From assembly GCF_000332135.1 (NCBI RefSeq), contig NZ_KB235896.1, forward strand, positions 4,022,356 through 4,086,355: a DNA stretch of 64,000 bases, written 5' to 3'. Source of the stretch: Anabaena sp. PCC 7108. GTDB lineage: Bacteria > Cyanobacteriota > Cyanobacteriia > Cyanobacteriales > Nostocaceae. Every line of letters starts with the position of its first letter. Positions within the stretch are counted from its first letter, which is position 1. A model generated the notes under the pieces. That model did not search any database. It was not told the origin of the DNA and saw only the letters and a program-made list of their open reading frames with translations. The translations under genes were made by a program, and so were the position numbers. Positions 30,048 through 39,490 of the stretch are shown in pieces.

Positions 30048-30662
30048 ATGTTAACAGCAGCAGATGTAATGACCAAAGATGTAGCCATGATTCGCAGTTC
30101 AGCAACAGTTAAAGAAGCTGTTAATTTAATGCGTGCAAGAGATTGGCGAGCCTTAATTGTAGATCGTCGTCATGAACAAGATGCTTATGGTATTATCACC
30201 GAAAGTGACATTGTTTATAAAGTCATTGCCTATAGTAAAGACCCAAACAAAGTGCGTGTCTATGAAATCATGACTAAACCTTGTATTGTGGTCAATCCTG
30301 AATTAAGTGTTGAATATGTAGCCAGATTATTTGCTAATCATCATCTTCGTCGTGCGCCTGTTATTAGCGGCCATCTATTAGGAATAATCTCACTTACTGA
30401 TATTTTAGCTCGGAGTAGTTGTCTAGAAAAACCTAGAACAATTCTCTTAGAACAAGAATTGCAAGATGAAATTAAAAAGTCTCGTCTTGTTTGTGCTGAA
30501 AAAGGCATCAATTCCAGCGAATGTGCAGCCGCTTGGGATGTGGTGGAAGAGATACAAGCCGAAATTGCCCACCAACGATCTGAAAAGCCCCTAATCTCAG
30601 CCTTTGAAGATTATTGTGATCAGTATCCAGAGGCTTTGGAAACAAGAACATTTAATCTGTAA
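30048..30662 (+). CDS. CBS-domain protein between hoxY and hoxH
   Basis: A 204-residue protein with a CBS pair: the first starts ADVMTKDVAMIRSSATVKEAV and the second IMTKPCIVVNPELSVEYVA. CBS pairs bind adenosine nucleotides and act as energy sensors. The C-terminal 70 residues are helical and polar. An ORF of this type between hoxY and hoxH is known in Anabaena-type clusters; its role is unproven. The ATG at 30048 has GAGG six bases ahead, better than the TTG at 30042. It is 17 bp before hoxH and so co-transcribed. Confidence 0.85.
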   Translation: MLTAADVMTKDVAMIRSSATVKEAVNLMRARDWRALIVDRRHEQDAYGIITESDIVYKVIAYSKDPNKVRVYEIMTKPCIVVNPELSVEYVARLFANHHLRRAPVISGHLLGIISLTDILARSSCLEKPRTILLEQELQDEIKKSRLVCAEKGINSSECAAAWDVVEEIQAEIAHQRSEKPLISAFEDYCDQYPEALETRTFNL

Positions 30663-30679
30663 TCAATTACTAATTACTA

Positions 30680-32128
30680 ATGAAAACAATAGTTATTGAT
30701 CCGGTGACACGCATTGAAGGACACGCCAAAATTAGCATTTATCTGGATGATTTTGGACAAGTCAGCGATGCGCGATTTCATGTCACAGAATTTCGGGGAT
30801 TTGAAAGGTTTTGTGTCGGCCGTCCCCTTTGGGAAATGCCGGGAATTACTGCCCGGATTTGTGGTATTTGTCCAGTTAGTCACTTGTTGGCTTCGGCCAA
30901 AGCAGGCGATCGCATTCTTGCTTGTAGAATCCCCACCGCAGCCACTCAACTCCGCCGCTTAATGAATTTAGGACAAATTCTCCAATCCCATGCCCTCAGT
31001 TTCTTTCACCTCAGCGCCCCGGACTTATTATTAGGCATGGATAGTGACCCTGAAAAACGTAATATATTTGGGTTAATTGCAGCTGAACCAGAATTAGCCA
31101 GAGGTGGGATTCGTTTACGTCAGTTTGGGCAAGAGATAATTGAATTACTAGGGGGAAAAAAAATTCATCCCTCTTGGGCTGTTCCTGGTGGAGTGCGTGA
31201 TCCCTTAACTTCAGAAGCACGCAGTCACATTCAAGAACGGATTCCCCAAGTCCGCACTATTATTATTAATGCCATTGGTTTATTTAAAGGACTTCTCAAA
31301 AAGTATGAAAAAGAAGCTCAAACTTTTGGTAATTTCCCCAGCTTGTTTATGGGATTAGTCACTGATAAAGGTTTATGGGAAACTTACGACGGACATATTC
31401 GCTTTGTTGATAGTGGAGGTAATATTGTTGCTGATCATCTTGATCCCACTAACTTTCAGGAATTTATTGGTGAAGCAGTTCAAACCGATTCTTATTTAAA
31501 ATCTCCTTATTATCGTCCTTTGGGCTATCCTGATAAAAGTGACCATTGTCGTTTAGATAGTGGAATGTATCGCGTTGGTCCATTGGCTAGATTAAATATT
31601 TGTAGCCACATTGGTACACCTTTAGCTGATCAAGAATTAAGAGAGTTTCGTAGTCATGATAATGGCACTGTAAAATCATCTTTTTTCTATCATTACGCCC
31701 GGTTAATTGAAATTTTAGCCTGTATTGAAAAAATAGAAATTTTATTAGATGATCCTGATATTTTATCAACTCATTTACGTGCCGAAGCTGGGATTAATCA
31801 ATTAGTAGGAGTTGGTGCAAGTGAAGCACCGAGAGGCATATTATTTCATCATTATCAAGTTGATGAAAATGGCTTGATGCAAAAAGTAAATTTGGTAATT
31901 GCTACGGGGCAAAATAATCTCGCAATGAATCGTACAGTTGCCCAAATTGCTAGGCATTTTATCCAAGGTAGTGAAATTAATCAAGGCATCTTAAATCGTG
32001 TTGAGGCAGGAATTCGGGCTTTTGATCCCTGTTTGAGTTGTTCAACCCACGCCATGGGAAAAATGCCTTTATATATTGAATTAGTGGCAGCAGATGGTAC
32101 TGTTTTAGATCAAGTTTGGCGTAGCTGA
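30680..32128 (+). CDS. hoxH: Bidirectional [NiFe]-hydrogenase large subunit HoxH
   Basis: A 482-residue catalytic subunit that interconverts H2 and protons plus electrons. Nickel ligands are C61 and C64 in [10 protein letters not shown] and C451 and C454 in [10 protein letters not shown] 25-residue tail follows H457; in this family the maturation endopeptidase (HoxW) cuts after that His once Ni is inserted. hoxW and the hyp genes are not in the window. It ends the hox cluster and is followed by a GTTGGGTT hairpin. Confidence 0.97.
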   Translation: MKTIVIDPVTRIEGHAKISIYLDDFGQVSDARFHVTEFRGFERFCVGRPLWEMPGITARICGICPVSHLLASAKAGDRILACRIPTAATQLRRLMNLGQILQSHALSFFHLSAPDLLLGMDSDPEKRNIFGLIAAEPELARGGIRLRQFGQEIIELLGGKKIHPSWAVPGGVRDPLTSEARSHIQERIPQVRTIIINAIGLFKGLLKKYEKEAQTFGNFPSLFMGLVTDKGLWETYDGHIRFVDSGGNIVADHLDPTNFQEFIGEAVQTDSYLKSPYYRPLGYPDKSDHCRLDSGMYRVGPLARLNICSHIGTPLADQELREFRSHDNGTVKSSFFYHYARLIEILACIEKIEILLDDPDILSTHLRAEAGINQLVGVGASEAPRGILFHHYQVDENGLMQKVNLVIATGQNNLAMNRTVAQIARHFIQGSEINQGILNRVEAGIRAFDPCLSCSTHAMGKMPLYIELVAADGTVLDQVWRS

Positions 32129-32203
32129 ATCTGAATATGAAAAAATAATAATTCATACATCAATTAGAAATTTGATGAAAAAGCCAAATAAATTTACAAA
32201 AAT

Positions 32204-32229
32204 GTTGGGTTTTCTTACGTCAACCCAAC
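32204..32229. repeat. GTTGGGTT hairpin repeat after hoxH
   Basis: Arms GTTGGGTT and AACCCAAC around a ten-base loop, followed by CTACAC. A common cyanobacterial small repeat. It may stabilise or end the hox transcript, but there is no T-run. Confidence 0.6.
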
Positions 32230-32248
32230 CTACACAGATCAATATTTT

Positions 32249-32308
32249 TATAGCAACAGAGAGGGTATTTAGGACACCAAAAGACTTTTCAGACTGTCAC
32301 CTGATATA
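32249..32308 (+). mobile_element. Small element family B, copy 2 (60 bp, internally shortened)
   Basis: Starts TATAGCAACAGAGAGGG and ends AAAAGACTTTTCAGACTGTC plus ACCTGATATA. Compared with the 91-bp copy at 20207-20297, about 30 bp of the centre are missing. It lies between hoxH and the convergent gene at 32318. Confidence 0.75.
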
Positions 32309-32317
32309 CAAATAATA

Positions 32318-32878
32318 TTATTCATCCCAAAGCTTTTCTAACTGACTTCTCCAAGCTGTTAAAACTTGTTCTCTTGCTGCTGCATTTTGGTCTATTTCTC
32401 CTAATAAACCTTCTGCATAAAAACGATCTAAATTTTGCATTGTTGCTTGTAGAGATTGTCCTTGTTGTTTTGCAGCTTGAATAATTTGCCGGATACGAGT
32501 TTCTATCAGTCGATTGAAGACATCATTAACACCAACTTGATATAAAGATTTAAGTCGTCCAATTGCATTAGCAAAGTCTGCACTAGTTAAAGTTCCGCTG
32601 TTGTGCTGAAATACTCCCCATATTACCCCATCATACAAAGCATAACGTGTTTCTTGAGTATCATCAAAGTTGGCTTCGAGGAACTGTGTTAAAAATGCTT
32701 CGGCTTCTTGTAGAGGTATAATTGGAAGTAATAGCCGCAACCAAGTATTATCTTCGGAAAGTAATACCAATAAACGAAAAGTAGGAGTTTCAATTTGCCA
32801 AGAACCAGGTGCTATATTATGCACTATTTCTGCATCAAATAACTCTATTAATGTAGCTGCAATTTCTTCCAGTGTCAT
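32318..32878 (-). CDS. Conserved hypothetical protein, possible YbjN/CesT-type fold
   Basis: A 186-residue soluble protein. The N-terminal 120 residues (IAATLIELFDAEIVHNIAPGSWQI, then LLVLLSEDNTWLRLLLPIIPL and a long helix) have the alternating helix/strand pattern of type-III-secretion-chaperone-like or YbjN domains. This is a weak resemblance read by eye. The C-terminal 60 residues are helical and Q-rich. No catalytic motif is visible. It is transcribed towards hoxH and has no same-strand partner. Confidence 0.55.
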   Translation of the reverse strand: MTLEEIAATLIELFDAEIVHNIAPGSWQIETPTFRLLVLLSEDNTWLRLLLPIIPLQEAEAFLTQFLEANFDDTQETRYALYDGVIWGVFQHNSGTLTSADFANAIGRLKSLYQVGVNDVFNRLIETRIRQIIQAAKQQGQSLQATMQNLDRFYAEGLLGEIDQNAAAREQVLTAWRSQLEKLWDE

Positions 32879-32994
32879 AGTTTTTTGTAAAAAATTTTCA
32901 GATTCCCGATTTCTTAATCAATAAACCCAAAACATTGATTAATAAAGAATTTCAAAACCTGACGGTTATCAATTAACTGTCATGATTCAAAAAT

Positions 32995-33069
32995 TTACAG
33001 TGTATTTGGGTCAATTCCCCTTGATTGTAATCTAGCTAGAAGAGTTTGCAATTCTTCCTCTTGGGTAGA
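32995..33069 (-). pseudogene. Uma2-family nuclease, C-terminal scrap
   Basis: The minus strand reads TQEEELQTLLARLQSRGIDP followed by NTL and a stop. This is the typical helical C-terminal end of cyanobacterial Uma2 (DUF820) endonuclease-like proteins. Upstream the frame dissolves into repeat DNA (CAAGGGTT, TAGAGAC). No PD-(D/E)XK core is present. The surrounding region 32879-33378 is otherwise non-coding; it holds a repeat resembling 48820-48863 and a CTCCTCGCTTGCGGGGAGG hairpin near 33176-33194. Confidence 0.45.
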
Positions 33070-33378
33070 GTCTCTACAAGGGTTTCAAGTCACGCACATT
33101 TAATTCTCGGAGATGTCTATTAAAAAAATGACTGACATAGCAGTATGCACTTGAATGAGATACATCATAGTTCTCTCCTCGCTTGCGGGGAGGGGTTAAA
33201 GTATCTCACACAACCGATAACCGCTATAATACATCAGATATGTGATTATGGTTTATCACAGTGTTGCTTACCTACCCTACACCCTTGACTAAGATTGTTA
33301 CAAAAAACGCAACAGCACCCCAGATCATAAATTACCCCTCGTACAATCCAAGTAGTGAGGAGTAATAGAGGCAAAATC

Positions 33379-36300
33379 ATGAAATACCAGGGAAATGACC
33401 GGGGTTTGCTACCGATATTTAGCCGTTGTGGGTTAACAATGTTGCTAACTGCGGTGTTACTGGTGGACTCAGTGGCAGCAATGCCCAGAGGTACAGGGTT
33501 ACAGATAGCACAACAGCAAGGAACACAACAAGAAGCCATGCTTGCTAAAGCTAAAAAGTTATTTCAAGAAGGAAGGCAGCTTTATCAGCAGGGTACAAAG
33601 GAATCTTTATTACAAGCAATTAATAAATGGGAAGAAGCGTTACCCCTATATCGTGCAGTGGGGGATAGGCGTGGTGAAGCCACTACTCTCCTTGGTATTG
33701 GCAGTGTCTACTCCTCATTAGGAGAAAAGCAGAAAGCACTGGCATACTTGAACCAAGCACTTGCCCTGTATCGTGCAGTGGGGGATAGGCGTGGTGAAGC
33801 CACTGCTCTCAATAATATTGGCGGTGTCTACAACACCCTGGGAGAAAAACAGAAAGCACTGGCATACTTGAACCAAGCAATTCCCCTGTATCGTGCAGTG
33901 GAGGATAGGGGTGGTGAAGCCACTGCTCTCAATAATATTGGCTTGATCTACTCCGACCTGGGAGAAAACCAGAAAGCACTAGAATACTATAACCAAGCAC
34001 TTCCCCTGTATCTTGCAGTGGAGGATAGGGGTGGTGAAGCTAACACTCTCAATAATATTGGCTTAGTCTACTCCGACCTGGGAGAAAACCAGAAAGCACT
34101 AGAATACTATAACCAAGCACTTCCCCTGTATCTTGCAGTGGAGGATAGGGGTGGTGAAGCCCGCACTCTCAATAATATTGGTTTAGTCTACTCCGACCTG
34201 GGAGAAAACCAGAAAGCACTAGAATACTATAACCAAGCACTTCCCTTATTTCGTGCAGTGGAGGATAGGGGTGGAGAAGCCACTACTCGCAATAATATTG
34301 GCGGTGTCTACTCCGACCTGGGAGAAAAGCAGAAAGCACTGGAATACTATAACCAAGCACTTCCCCTCAGACGTGCAGTGGGGGACAGGGGTGGTGAAGC
34401 CACTACTCTCGTTGGTATTGGCAAAGTCTACTCCGACCTGGGAGAAAAACAGAAAGCACTGGAAAGCTATAACCAAGCACTTCCCTTATTTCGTGCAGTG
34501 GAGGATAGGGGTGGAGAAGCCACTACTCGCAATAATATTGGCGGTGTCTACTCCGACCTGGGAGAAAAGCAGAAAGCACTGGAATACTATAACCAAGCAC
34601 TTCCCCTCAGACGTGCAGTGGGGGACAGGGGTGGTGAAGCCACTACTCTCAATAATATTGGCTTTGTCTACAACTCCCTGGGAGAAAAGCAGAAAGCACT
34701 GGAATACTATAACCAAGCACTTCCCATAGCACGTGCAGTGTCGGATAAGCGTGGTGAAGCCCGCACTCTCAATAATATTGGCTTGGTCTACTCCGACCTG
34801 GGAGAAAAACAGAAAGCACTGGAAAGCTATAACCAAGCACTTCCCTTATTTCGTGCAGTGGAGGATAGGGGTGGTGAAGCTACTACTCTCAATAATATTG
34901 GCACTGTCTACTCCTCTCTGGGAGAAAACGAGAAAGCACTGGAGGAATACTATAACCAAGCACTTCCCATATATCGTGCAGTGGAGGATAGGGATGGTGA
35001 AGCTACTACTCTCACTAATATTGGCATGGTCCACTCCGACCTGGGAGAAAACGAGAAAGCACTGGAAAGCTATAACCAAGCACTTCCCCTCAGACGTGCA
35101 GTGGGGGATAGGGGTGGTGAAGCTGCTACTCTCAATAATATTGGCGCTGTCTACTCCTCTCTGGGAGAAAACCAGAAAGCACTAGAATACTATAACCAAG
35201 CACTTCCCCTATATCGTGCAGTGGGGGATAGGGGTGGTGAAGCCGGCACTCTCAATAATATTGGCGAAGTCTACAACGACCTAGGAGAAAAACAGAAAGC
35301 ACTGGAATACTTGAACCAAGCACTTCCCCTATATCGTGCAGTGGAGGATAGGGATGGTGAAGCCCTTACTCTATACAATACTGCCCTAATACAAGGCAGC
35401 CAAAAAAACCTTCAAGCAGCCCTGACCAACATTCAAACCGCCATCAACATCATCGAAGAATTACGCACCAAAATAGCCAGCACAGAACTACGTACATCCT
35501 ACTTCGCCACCAAACAGGACTACTACAAATTCTACATAGACCTGTTAATGCAGCTACACAAACAAAACCCCAACAAAGGCTACGACGCACAAGCACTACA
35601 CATTAGTGAACGTTCCCGCGCTAGGGGTTTAGTTGAACTTCTCACCGAAGCTAACATCAACATCCGTAAAGACATTAACCCCCAACTCCTAGCGGAAGAA
35701 ACCCGTTTACTGTCTCTGAGAGATGGTAAAGAAAAACTCCTCTCAGAACTGATGAGTAAACCAAAACCTCCCGAAGAAATTATCCAAACCACTAACCAAG
35801 AAATTCAAAATATCATCCAACAACAAAAGGAACTAAAAAATAAACTCCGCGCCACTAACAAAGAATACGCAGACTTAAAATATCCCGAACCTCTAACATT
35901 ACCCCAAATTCAACAACAACTAGACCCCGATACAGTCCTATTACAATATTCATTAGGTGCAGAAAATAGTTATTTATGGTTAGTAACTCATAACAGTTTC
36001 ACCACCTATCAACTACCCAAAGAAGCAGATATTAACAAAGTTGCTGAGGCATTAATTATCAAATTAAAAGCCCCCAGCAATTATGGTGCATCAGCCCAAG
36101 AAATAGCACACCATATAGCAGGAAAAACCCAATTAGCTAACAAACTCAGTCAAATAATTCTCCAACCTGTGTCCGATAAATTAGGGAAAAAACGGTTAGT
36201 AATTGTCGCTGATGGTATCTTACATCAAATCCCCTTTGCTGCATTATCTGACCTAACCCCCCAACCCCCTTCCCTGCAAGGGAATGGGGAGAAAGATCAA

Positions 36301-37161
36301 CTCCCCTCACCTTCTAGAAGAGGGGTAGGGGGAGAGGTCACATATCAACCCTTATTAGTAAATCATGAAATCATTAACTTACCATCCGTCACCAGTTTAG
36401 CCACCCACCGGGAAAAACTCAAAAACCGCAAAACTGCACCGAAAAAATTAGCTGTATTAGCTGACCCAGTTTTTAGTAATGATGATAGTCGTGTTACAGG
36501 TAAAACAGAAGATGTATCATCCACAGATTTGGATTTAGAACGTTCTGCTTTAAGGCGTTCTAGTGTTAATAGAGGTTCATTATCTCGACTACCAGGAACT
36601 CGTCAAGAAGCAGAAGCAGTTTTAAAACTTGTTCCCAATACTGAAAGTATCAAAGCCTTTGATTTTGATGCTAATTATGAATGGGTAACACAACAAAAAT
36701 TAAATCAATATCAGATGGTACTTTTTGCCACTCATGGACTAATTGACATGAAAAATCCAGAGTTATCGGGCATAGTTTTATCATTATTTGATAAACAGGG
36801 AAAAGCCAAGAACGGATTTTTAAGATTGGATGATATTTTCAACTTAGATTTACCTGCGGAATTAGTGGTATTAAGTGCTTGTGAAACAGGTTTAGCTGGG
36901 GAAGTTAAAGGAGAAGGTTTAATAGGTTTAACCAGGGGTTTCATGTATGCAGGTGCGGCTAAGGTTGTGGTATCTTTATGGAAAGTTAATGATGACGCAA
37001 CAGCAGAATTAATGACTGAATTTTCTGGTCAAGTATTGAAAGAAGGTAAATCTCCCATTGTGGCTTTAAGAAATGCCCAGTTAAAATTATGGCAACAACA
37101 AAAAACTCAAGACCCTCGTTTTTGGGCTGCTTTTACTATTCAAGGTGAATGGCAAAAATAG
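33379..37161 (+). CDS. Exported TPR-repeat CHAT-domain protein
   Basis: A 1260-residue protein. A signal peptide (residues 1-40, LTMLLTAVLLVDSVAA) suggests export. Residues 95-655 are 14 tandem 40-residue TPR-like units (consensus LGEKQKALEYYNQALPLYRA, GGEATTLNNIG), then a degenerate repeat and a helical linker. The C-terminus is a CHAT (caspase-HetF-associated TPR) domain with His1119 in FATHG and Cys1168 in SACETG as the expected catalytic dyad. HetF, in heterocyst development, is of this class. Residues about 958-987 are encoded by an inserted DNA repeat. The ATG at 33379 has GAGG eight bases upstream. A trypsin-like protease gene follows on the same strand. Confidence 0.9.
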   Translation: MKYQGNDRGLLPIFSRCGLTMLLTAVLLVDSVAAMPRGTGLQIAQQQGTQQEAMLAKAKKLFQEGRQLYQQGTKESLLQAINKWEEALPLYRAVGDRRGEATTLLGIGSVYSSLGEKQKALAYLNQALALYRAVGDRRGEATALNNIGGVYNTLGEKQKALAYLNQAIPLYRAVEDRGGEATALNNIGLIYSDLGENQKALEYYNQALPLYLAVEDRGGEANTLNNIGLVYSDLGENQKALEYYNQALPLYLAVEDRGGEARTLNNIGLVYSDLGENQKALEYYNQALPLFRAVEDRGGEATTRNNIGGVYSDLGEKQKALEYYNQALPLRRAVGDRGGEATTLVGIGKVYSDLGEKQKALESYNQALPLFRAVEDRGGEATTRNNIGGVYSDLGEKQKALEYYNQALPLRRAVGDRGGEATTLNNIGFVYNSLGEKQKALEYYNQALPIARAVSDKRGEARTLNNIGLVYSDLGEKQKALESYNQALPLFRAVEDRGGEATTLNNIGTVYSSLGENEKALEEYYNQALPIYRAVEDRDGEATTLTNIGMVHSDLGENEKALESYNQALPLRRAVGDRGGEAATLNNIGAVYSSLGENQKALEYYNQALPLYRAVGDRGGEAGTLNNIGEVYNDLGEKQKALEYLNQALPLYRAVEDRDGEALTLYNTALIQGSQKNLQAALTNIQTAINIIEELRTKIASTELRTSYFATKQDYYKFYIDLLMQLHKQNPNKGYDAQALHISERSRARGLVELLTEANINIRKDINPQLLAEETRLLSLRDGKEKLLSELMSKPKPPEEIIQTTNQEIQNIIQQQKELKNKLRATNKEYADLKYPEPLTLPQIQQQLDPDTVLLQYSLGAENSYLWLVTHNSFTTYQLPKEADINKVAEALIIKLKAPSNYGASAQEIAHHIAGKTQLANKLSQIILQPVSDKLGKKRLVIVADGILHQIPFAALSDLTPQPPSLQGNGEKDQLPSPSRRGVGGEVTYQPLLVNHEIINLPSVTSLATHREKLKNRKTAPKKLAVLADPVFSNDDSRVTGKTEDVSSTDLDLERSALRRSSVNRGSLSRLPGTRQEAEAVLKLVPNTESIKAFDFDANYEWVTQQKLNQYQMVLFATHGLIDMKNPELSGIVLSLFDKQGKAKNGFLRLDDIFNLDLPAELVVLSACETGLAGEVKGEGLIGLTRGFMYAGAAKVVVSLWKVNDDATAELMTEFSGQVLKEGKSPIVALRNAQLKLWQQQKTQDPRFWAAFTIQGEWQK
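33661..35343 (+). repeat. 120-bp tandem DNA repeats encoding the TPR units
   Basis: Fourteen units, each exactly 120 bp except the eleventh (123 bp, one extra codon giving EEYY). DNA identity between units is very high, even at synonymous sites. A 184-bp stretch is identical at 34227-34410 and 34467-34650, exactly 240 bp apart, showing a recent two-unit duplication or gene conversion. Confidence 0.95.
36251..36338. repeat. Dispersed repeat inserted in frame in the CHAT gene
   Basis: A C-rich block (CCTAACCCCCCAACCCCCTT) and its G-rich imperfect mirror (GAGGGGTAGGGGGAGAGG) encode the low-complexity peptide TPQPPSLQGNGEKDQLPSPS and RRGVGGE in the middle of the CHAT domain. This nucleotide repeat is a common dispersed element in cyanobacterial genomes; here it keeps the frame. 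Confidence 0.8.
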
Positions 37162-37192
37162 TTATTAAATCTCCTGAACAAATAGATCCCCC

Positions 37193-37225
37193 AGATCCCC
37201 GACTTCTTGAAGAAGTCGGGGATCT
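37193..37225. repeat. 33-bp near-perfect palindrome
   Basis: Arms AGATCCCCGACTTCTT and AAGAAGTCGGGGATCT flank a single G. Such palindromes are dispersed in cyanobacterial genomes and can fold as strong hairpins. It lies 31 bp after the CHAT gene and could end its transcript. Confidence 0.85.
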
Positions 37226-37421
37226 AAAACTAAAACTGATATAAAACTAGAAAATCTGTTACAAAAACTGTAACAATACCAGTATTTATACTTCGGCATT
37301 TTATAATTGAAAAGTCAAAGATTCATTTTCTCATTAATGGTGTGTGACACTGCGCCAACACATCATAAAAATTACTAAGAAAATCTACACATTACAGAAT
37401 TTTGAATGAGGAGTGTTTACC

Positions 37422-38369
37422 ATGTCTAAAAGACTATTTGCTTTATTAACAGTAAGTGCGTTAATTGTAGCTGCTGCTGGTTTATCTGTGGAAGCACAAA
37501 GTAAACCTAAAGATAAACCAACAAATGCACCTAATTTTGTAAAATTGGAAAATGCAGGTAAATTAAATTTATCTTCTGCTGGTAATCCTTTTAAACCGCG
37601 TAATTTTAAACAGTCTAAAAAACCTTATGCTGGAGATCGGGGTATTATTGGCTATGATAACCGTGAACCAATGTTAAGTAGAGAATATCCTTGGTCTGCT
37701 ATTGGTCGGATTCAAGGAACTACGACAGACGCAAAAAATTATCATTGTACAGGTACTTTAATTGCGGAAAATTTAGTGTTAACAAATGCCCATTGTGTGA
37801 TTGATTCTAAAACTCATCAAATCAGTAGAGAAATTGCTTTTTTACCTAATGTAATTAATGGTCAAGTTGCTGATAGAGAAGATATTGCTTTTGCAGACAG
37901 AGTGATTTACGGTACTGATTTTACAGCAGATACAATCACTAATCAAACTCAAGATTGGGCAGTAGTCAGATTAAATAAACCGATTGGTAGAAAATATGGT
38001 TATTTAGGCTGGAGAAATTTACCAGTTTCAACAATGATTAATAATCCCAAAAAATTCTCTTTTGTTGGTTATTCTGGTGATTATCCTAATTCCAGTAAAA
38101 GAGGTTATGAGTTTTTAAGTGCTGGTGCTGGTTGGACTGCTGGTTTTCAAGAGGGATGCAGTATTGTGAAGGAAGAGAGAGATATACTGTTTCATGATTG
38201 CGACACAACCGGAGGTTCTTCTGGTGGTCCGATTATTGGTTGGATTAATAATCAGCCTTACATTGTAGCCTTGAATAATGCTGAAATTAAGGATGTTAAC
38301 ACCAATGAAGGTATTATTAATTTAGCTGTGAATATATCTTTTTTAGATAGACTGGCTGGAACAAATTGA
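37422..38369 (+). CDS. Exported trypsin-like (V8-type) serine protease
   Basis: A 315-residue protein with a signal peptide (residues 1-25, ending SVEAQ). The catalytic triad is readable: His124 in TNAHC, Asp178 in QDWAVVRL and Ser267 in GGSSGGP. Cys109 and Cys125 are placed as the usual His-loop disulfide, and Cys246 and Cys260 could form a second. A basic, proline-containing stretch (about 26-70) may be a propeptide. The ATG at 37422 is preferred over GTG 37413 because GAGGAG precedes it. It is 260 bp after the TPR-CHAT gene on the same strand; both products are predicted to be exported. Confidence 0.9.
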   Translation: MSKRLFALLTVSALIVAAAGLSVEAQSKPKDKPTNAPNFVKLENAGKLNLSSAGNPFKPRNFKQSKKPYAGDRGIIGYDNREPMLSREYPWSAIGRIQGTTTDAKNYHCTGTLIAENLVLTNAHCVIDSKTHQISREIAFLPNVINGQVADREDIAFADRVIYGTDFTADTITNQTQDWAVVRLNKPIGRKYGYLGWRNLPVSTMINNPKKFSFVGYSGDYPNSSKRGYEFLSAGAGWTAGFQEGCSIVKEERDILFHDCDTTGGSSGGPIIGWINNQPYIVALNNAEIKDVNTNEGIINLAVNISFLDRLAGTN

Positions 38370-38623
38370 GGATAGAAAAATTTTGCCATTTTGCGCCTAT
38401 AGGTGAGAATAATTGATAAGCTGTTGTGCATTTAATTTGTATAAGCCTAGTGTCCAAGATATCCGTACTACAAGACTTAACAATATTAGGATTATTAGGA
38501 TGATCAAATTTATCTGCTTAACAGCTTATTCAGGAAATGAATAATCAACTTTTATCAATTCCTGAACCCAACATTTTGCGACTACAACTGGTTGAGTAAT
38601 TTTTTGTTACCTACCTTTGTTGA

Positions 38624-39283
38624 TCAAATATCTACAGGATGCTGTCCATAATATGGTAGAGCCTCTGACCAATCAGGGCGTTTACTTTGTTGCCAATCTA
38701 AATAAGCTAATTCTAAAATACTGCTAACAGTTGCTGCTAATCCTGATGTGGCTTTAATTAGTTGATATTCTGTATGCCAATTAGCTAAAGTTTCTTGCCA
38801 TTTTTCTGGTGTAAATACTGCATCTGGTAATAAAGAAATTAGTCCCAAATTATCAGCAGCTATTTGATAAATAGCACCAAAAACTTGCCCCCGTTGTGCT
38901 GGCATTTCTACTGCAATAATTGCTTGTGGTTTTGGATTTTTGCTGTTTTCATGCCAAGCTACAGCAGCTAAAGTGGAAATCGCAAATACTGGAATGTCTA
39001 ACTGTTGTCCCAAAGTTCGGGCTGTGACTACACCAATTCGACTACCTGTAAAACCACCGGGACCTTTAGCAACGGCAATAAAAGCCAAGTCTGTCCAATT
39101 TTGGGGTGCAATTAAATCAATTATATATTGATGAATTAAACTTGATAAATCACGTCCTAAATTCCAAACATGGGCGCGGGTATCATCTGCAAAATTACTA
39201 ATTACTAGACCTAGTTCTGGTGTAGTGGTGTGCAGTGCTAAAGCGTATTTTGCGGTTGGGAGATGTTCTAGTTGAGTTGTCAA
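38624..39283 (-). CDS. tsaB: tRNA N6-threonylcarbamoyladenosine biosynthesis protein TsaB
   Basis: A 219-residue partner of TsaD in making t6A37 of ANN-decoding tRNAs. It has the ASKHA-fold start (YALALHTTTPELGLVI) and the TsaB signature GPGGFTGSRIGVVTARTL (about residues 77-94). Length is standard (about 215-230). Ycf34 lies 207 bp upstream on the same strand. The 254 bp between the protease stop and this gene's 3' end is AT-rich and shows no convincing gene. Confidence 0.93.
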   Translation of the reverse strand: MTTQLEHLPTAKYALALHTTTPELGLVISNFADDTRAHVWNLGRDLSSLIHQYIIDLIAPQNWTDLAFIAVAKGPGGFTGSRIGVVTARTLGQQLDIPVFAISTLAAVAWHENSKNPKPQAIIAVEMPAQRGQVFGAIYQIAADNLGLISLLPDAVFTPEKWQETLANWHTEYQLIKATSGLAATVSSILELAYLDWQQSKRPDWSEALPYYGQHPVDI

Positions 39284-39431
39284 AGTAAATATAGATTTTG
39301 AGAATATGAAAAAGTTAACTTTGGCTAAATTAACGATTTATAATTCTATCAGTTTTAGATACATAAAATATATAAAGAAACTTAAAATACAGCAGATTGC
39401 AGATAAATGAGGTATGGAATCTAAATTCAAG

Positions 39432-39459
39432 GTAGGGGCGTATTGCAATACGCCCCTAC
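39432..39459. repeat. 28-bp perfect palindrome GTAGGGGCGTATTG + complement
   Basis: Two perfect 14-bp arms with no loop, followed by a partial third half (ATTGCAATACGCCC, 39465-39478). It is a dispersed cyanobacterial repeat type and lies just after ycf34. Confidence 0.85.
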
Positions 39460-39490
39460 TCAAATTGCAATACGCCCTCAAATCTAAAAC

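Noticed and set aside
34253-35185. Long open frames in other phases and on the minus strand across the TPR repeats
   Set aside because: They arise because the 120-bp unit (a multiple of three) repeats the same shadow frame; the main TPR frame has the signal peptide, domain structure and continuity.
33661-35343. CRISPR array
   Set aside because: The units are contiguous 120-bp coding repeats with no spacers.
38370-38623. Short plus-strand frame reading NNQLLSIPEPNILRLQLVE
   Set aside because: Could be a gene tail, but there is no recognisable family, start or context; not supported.
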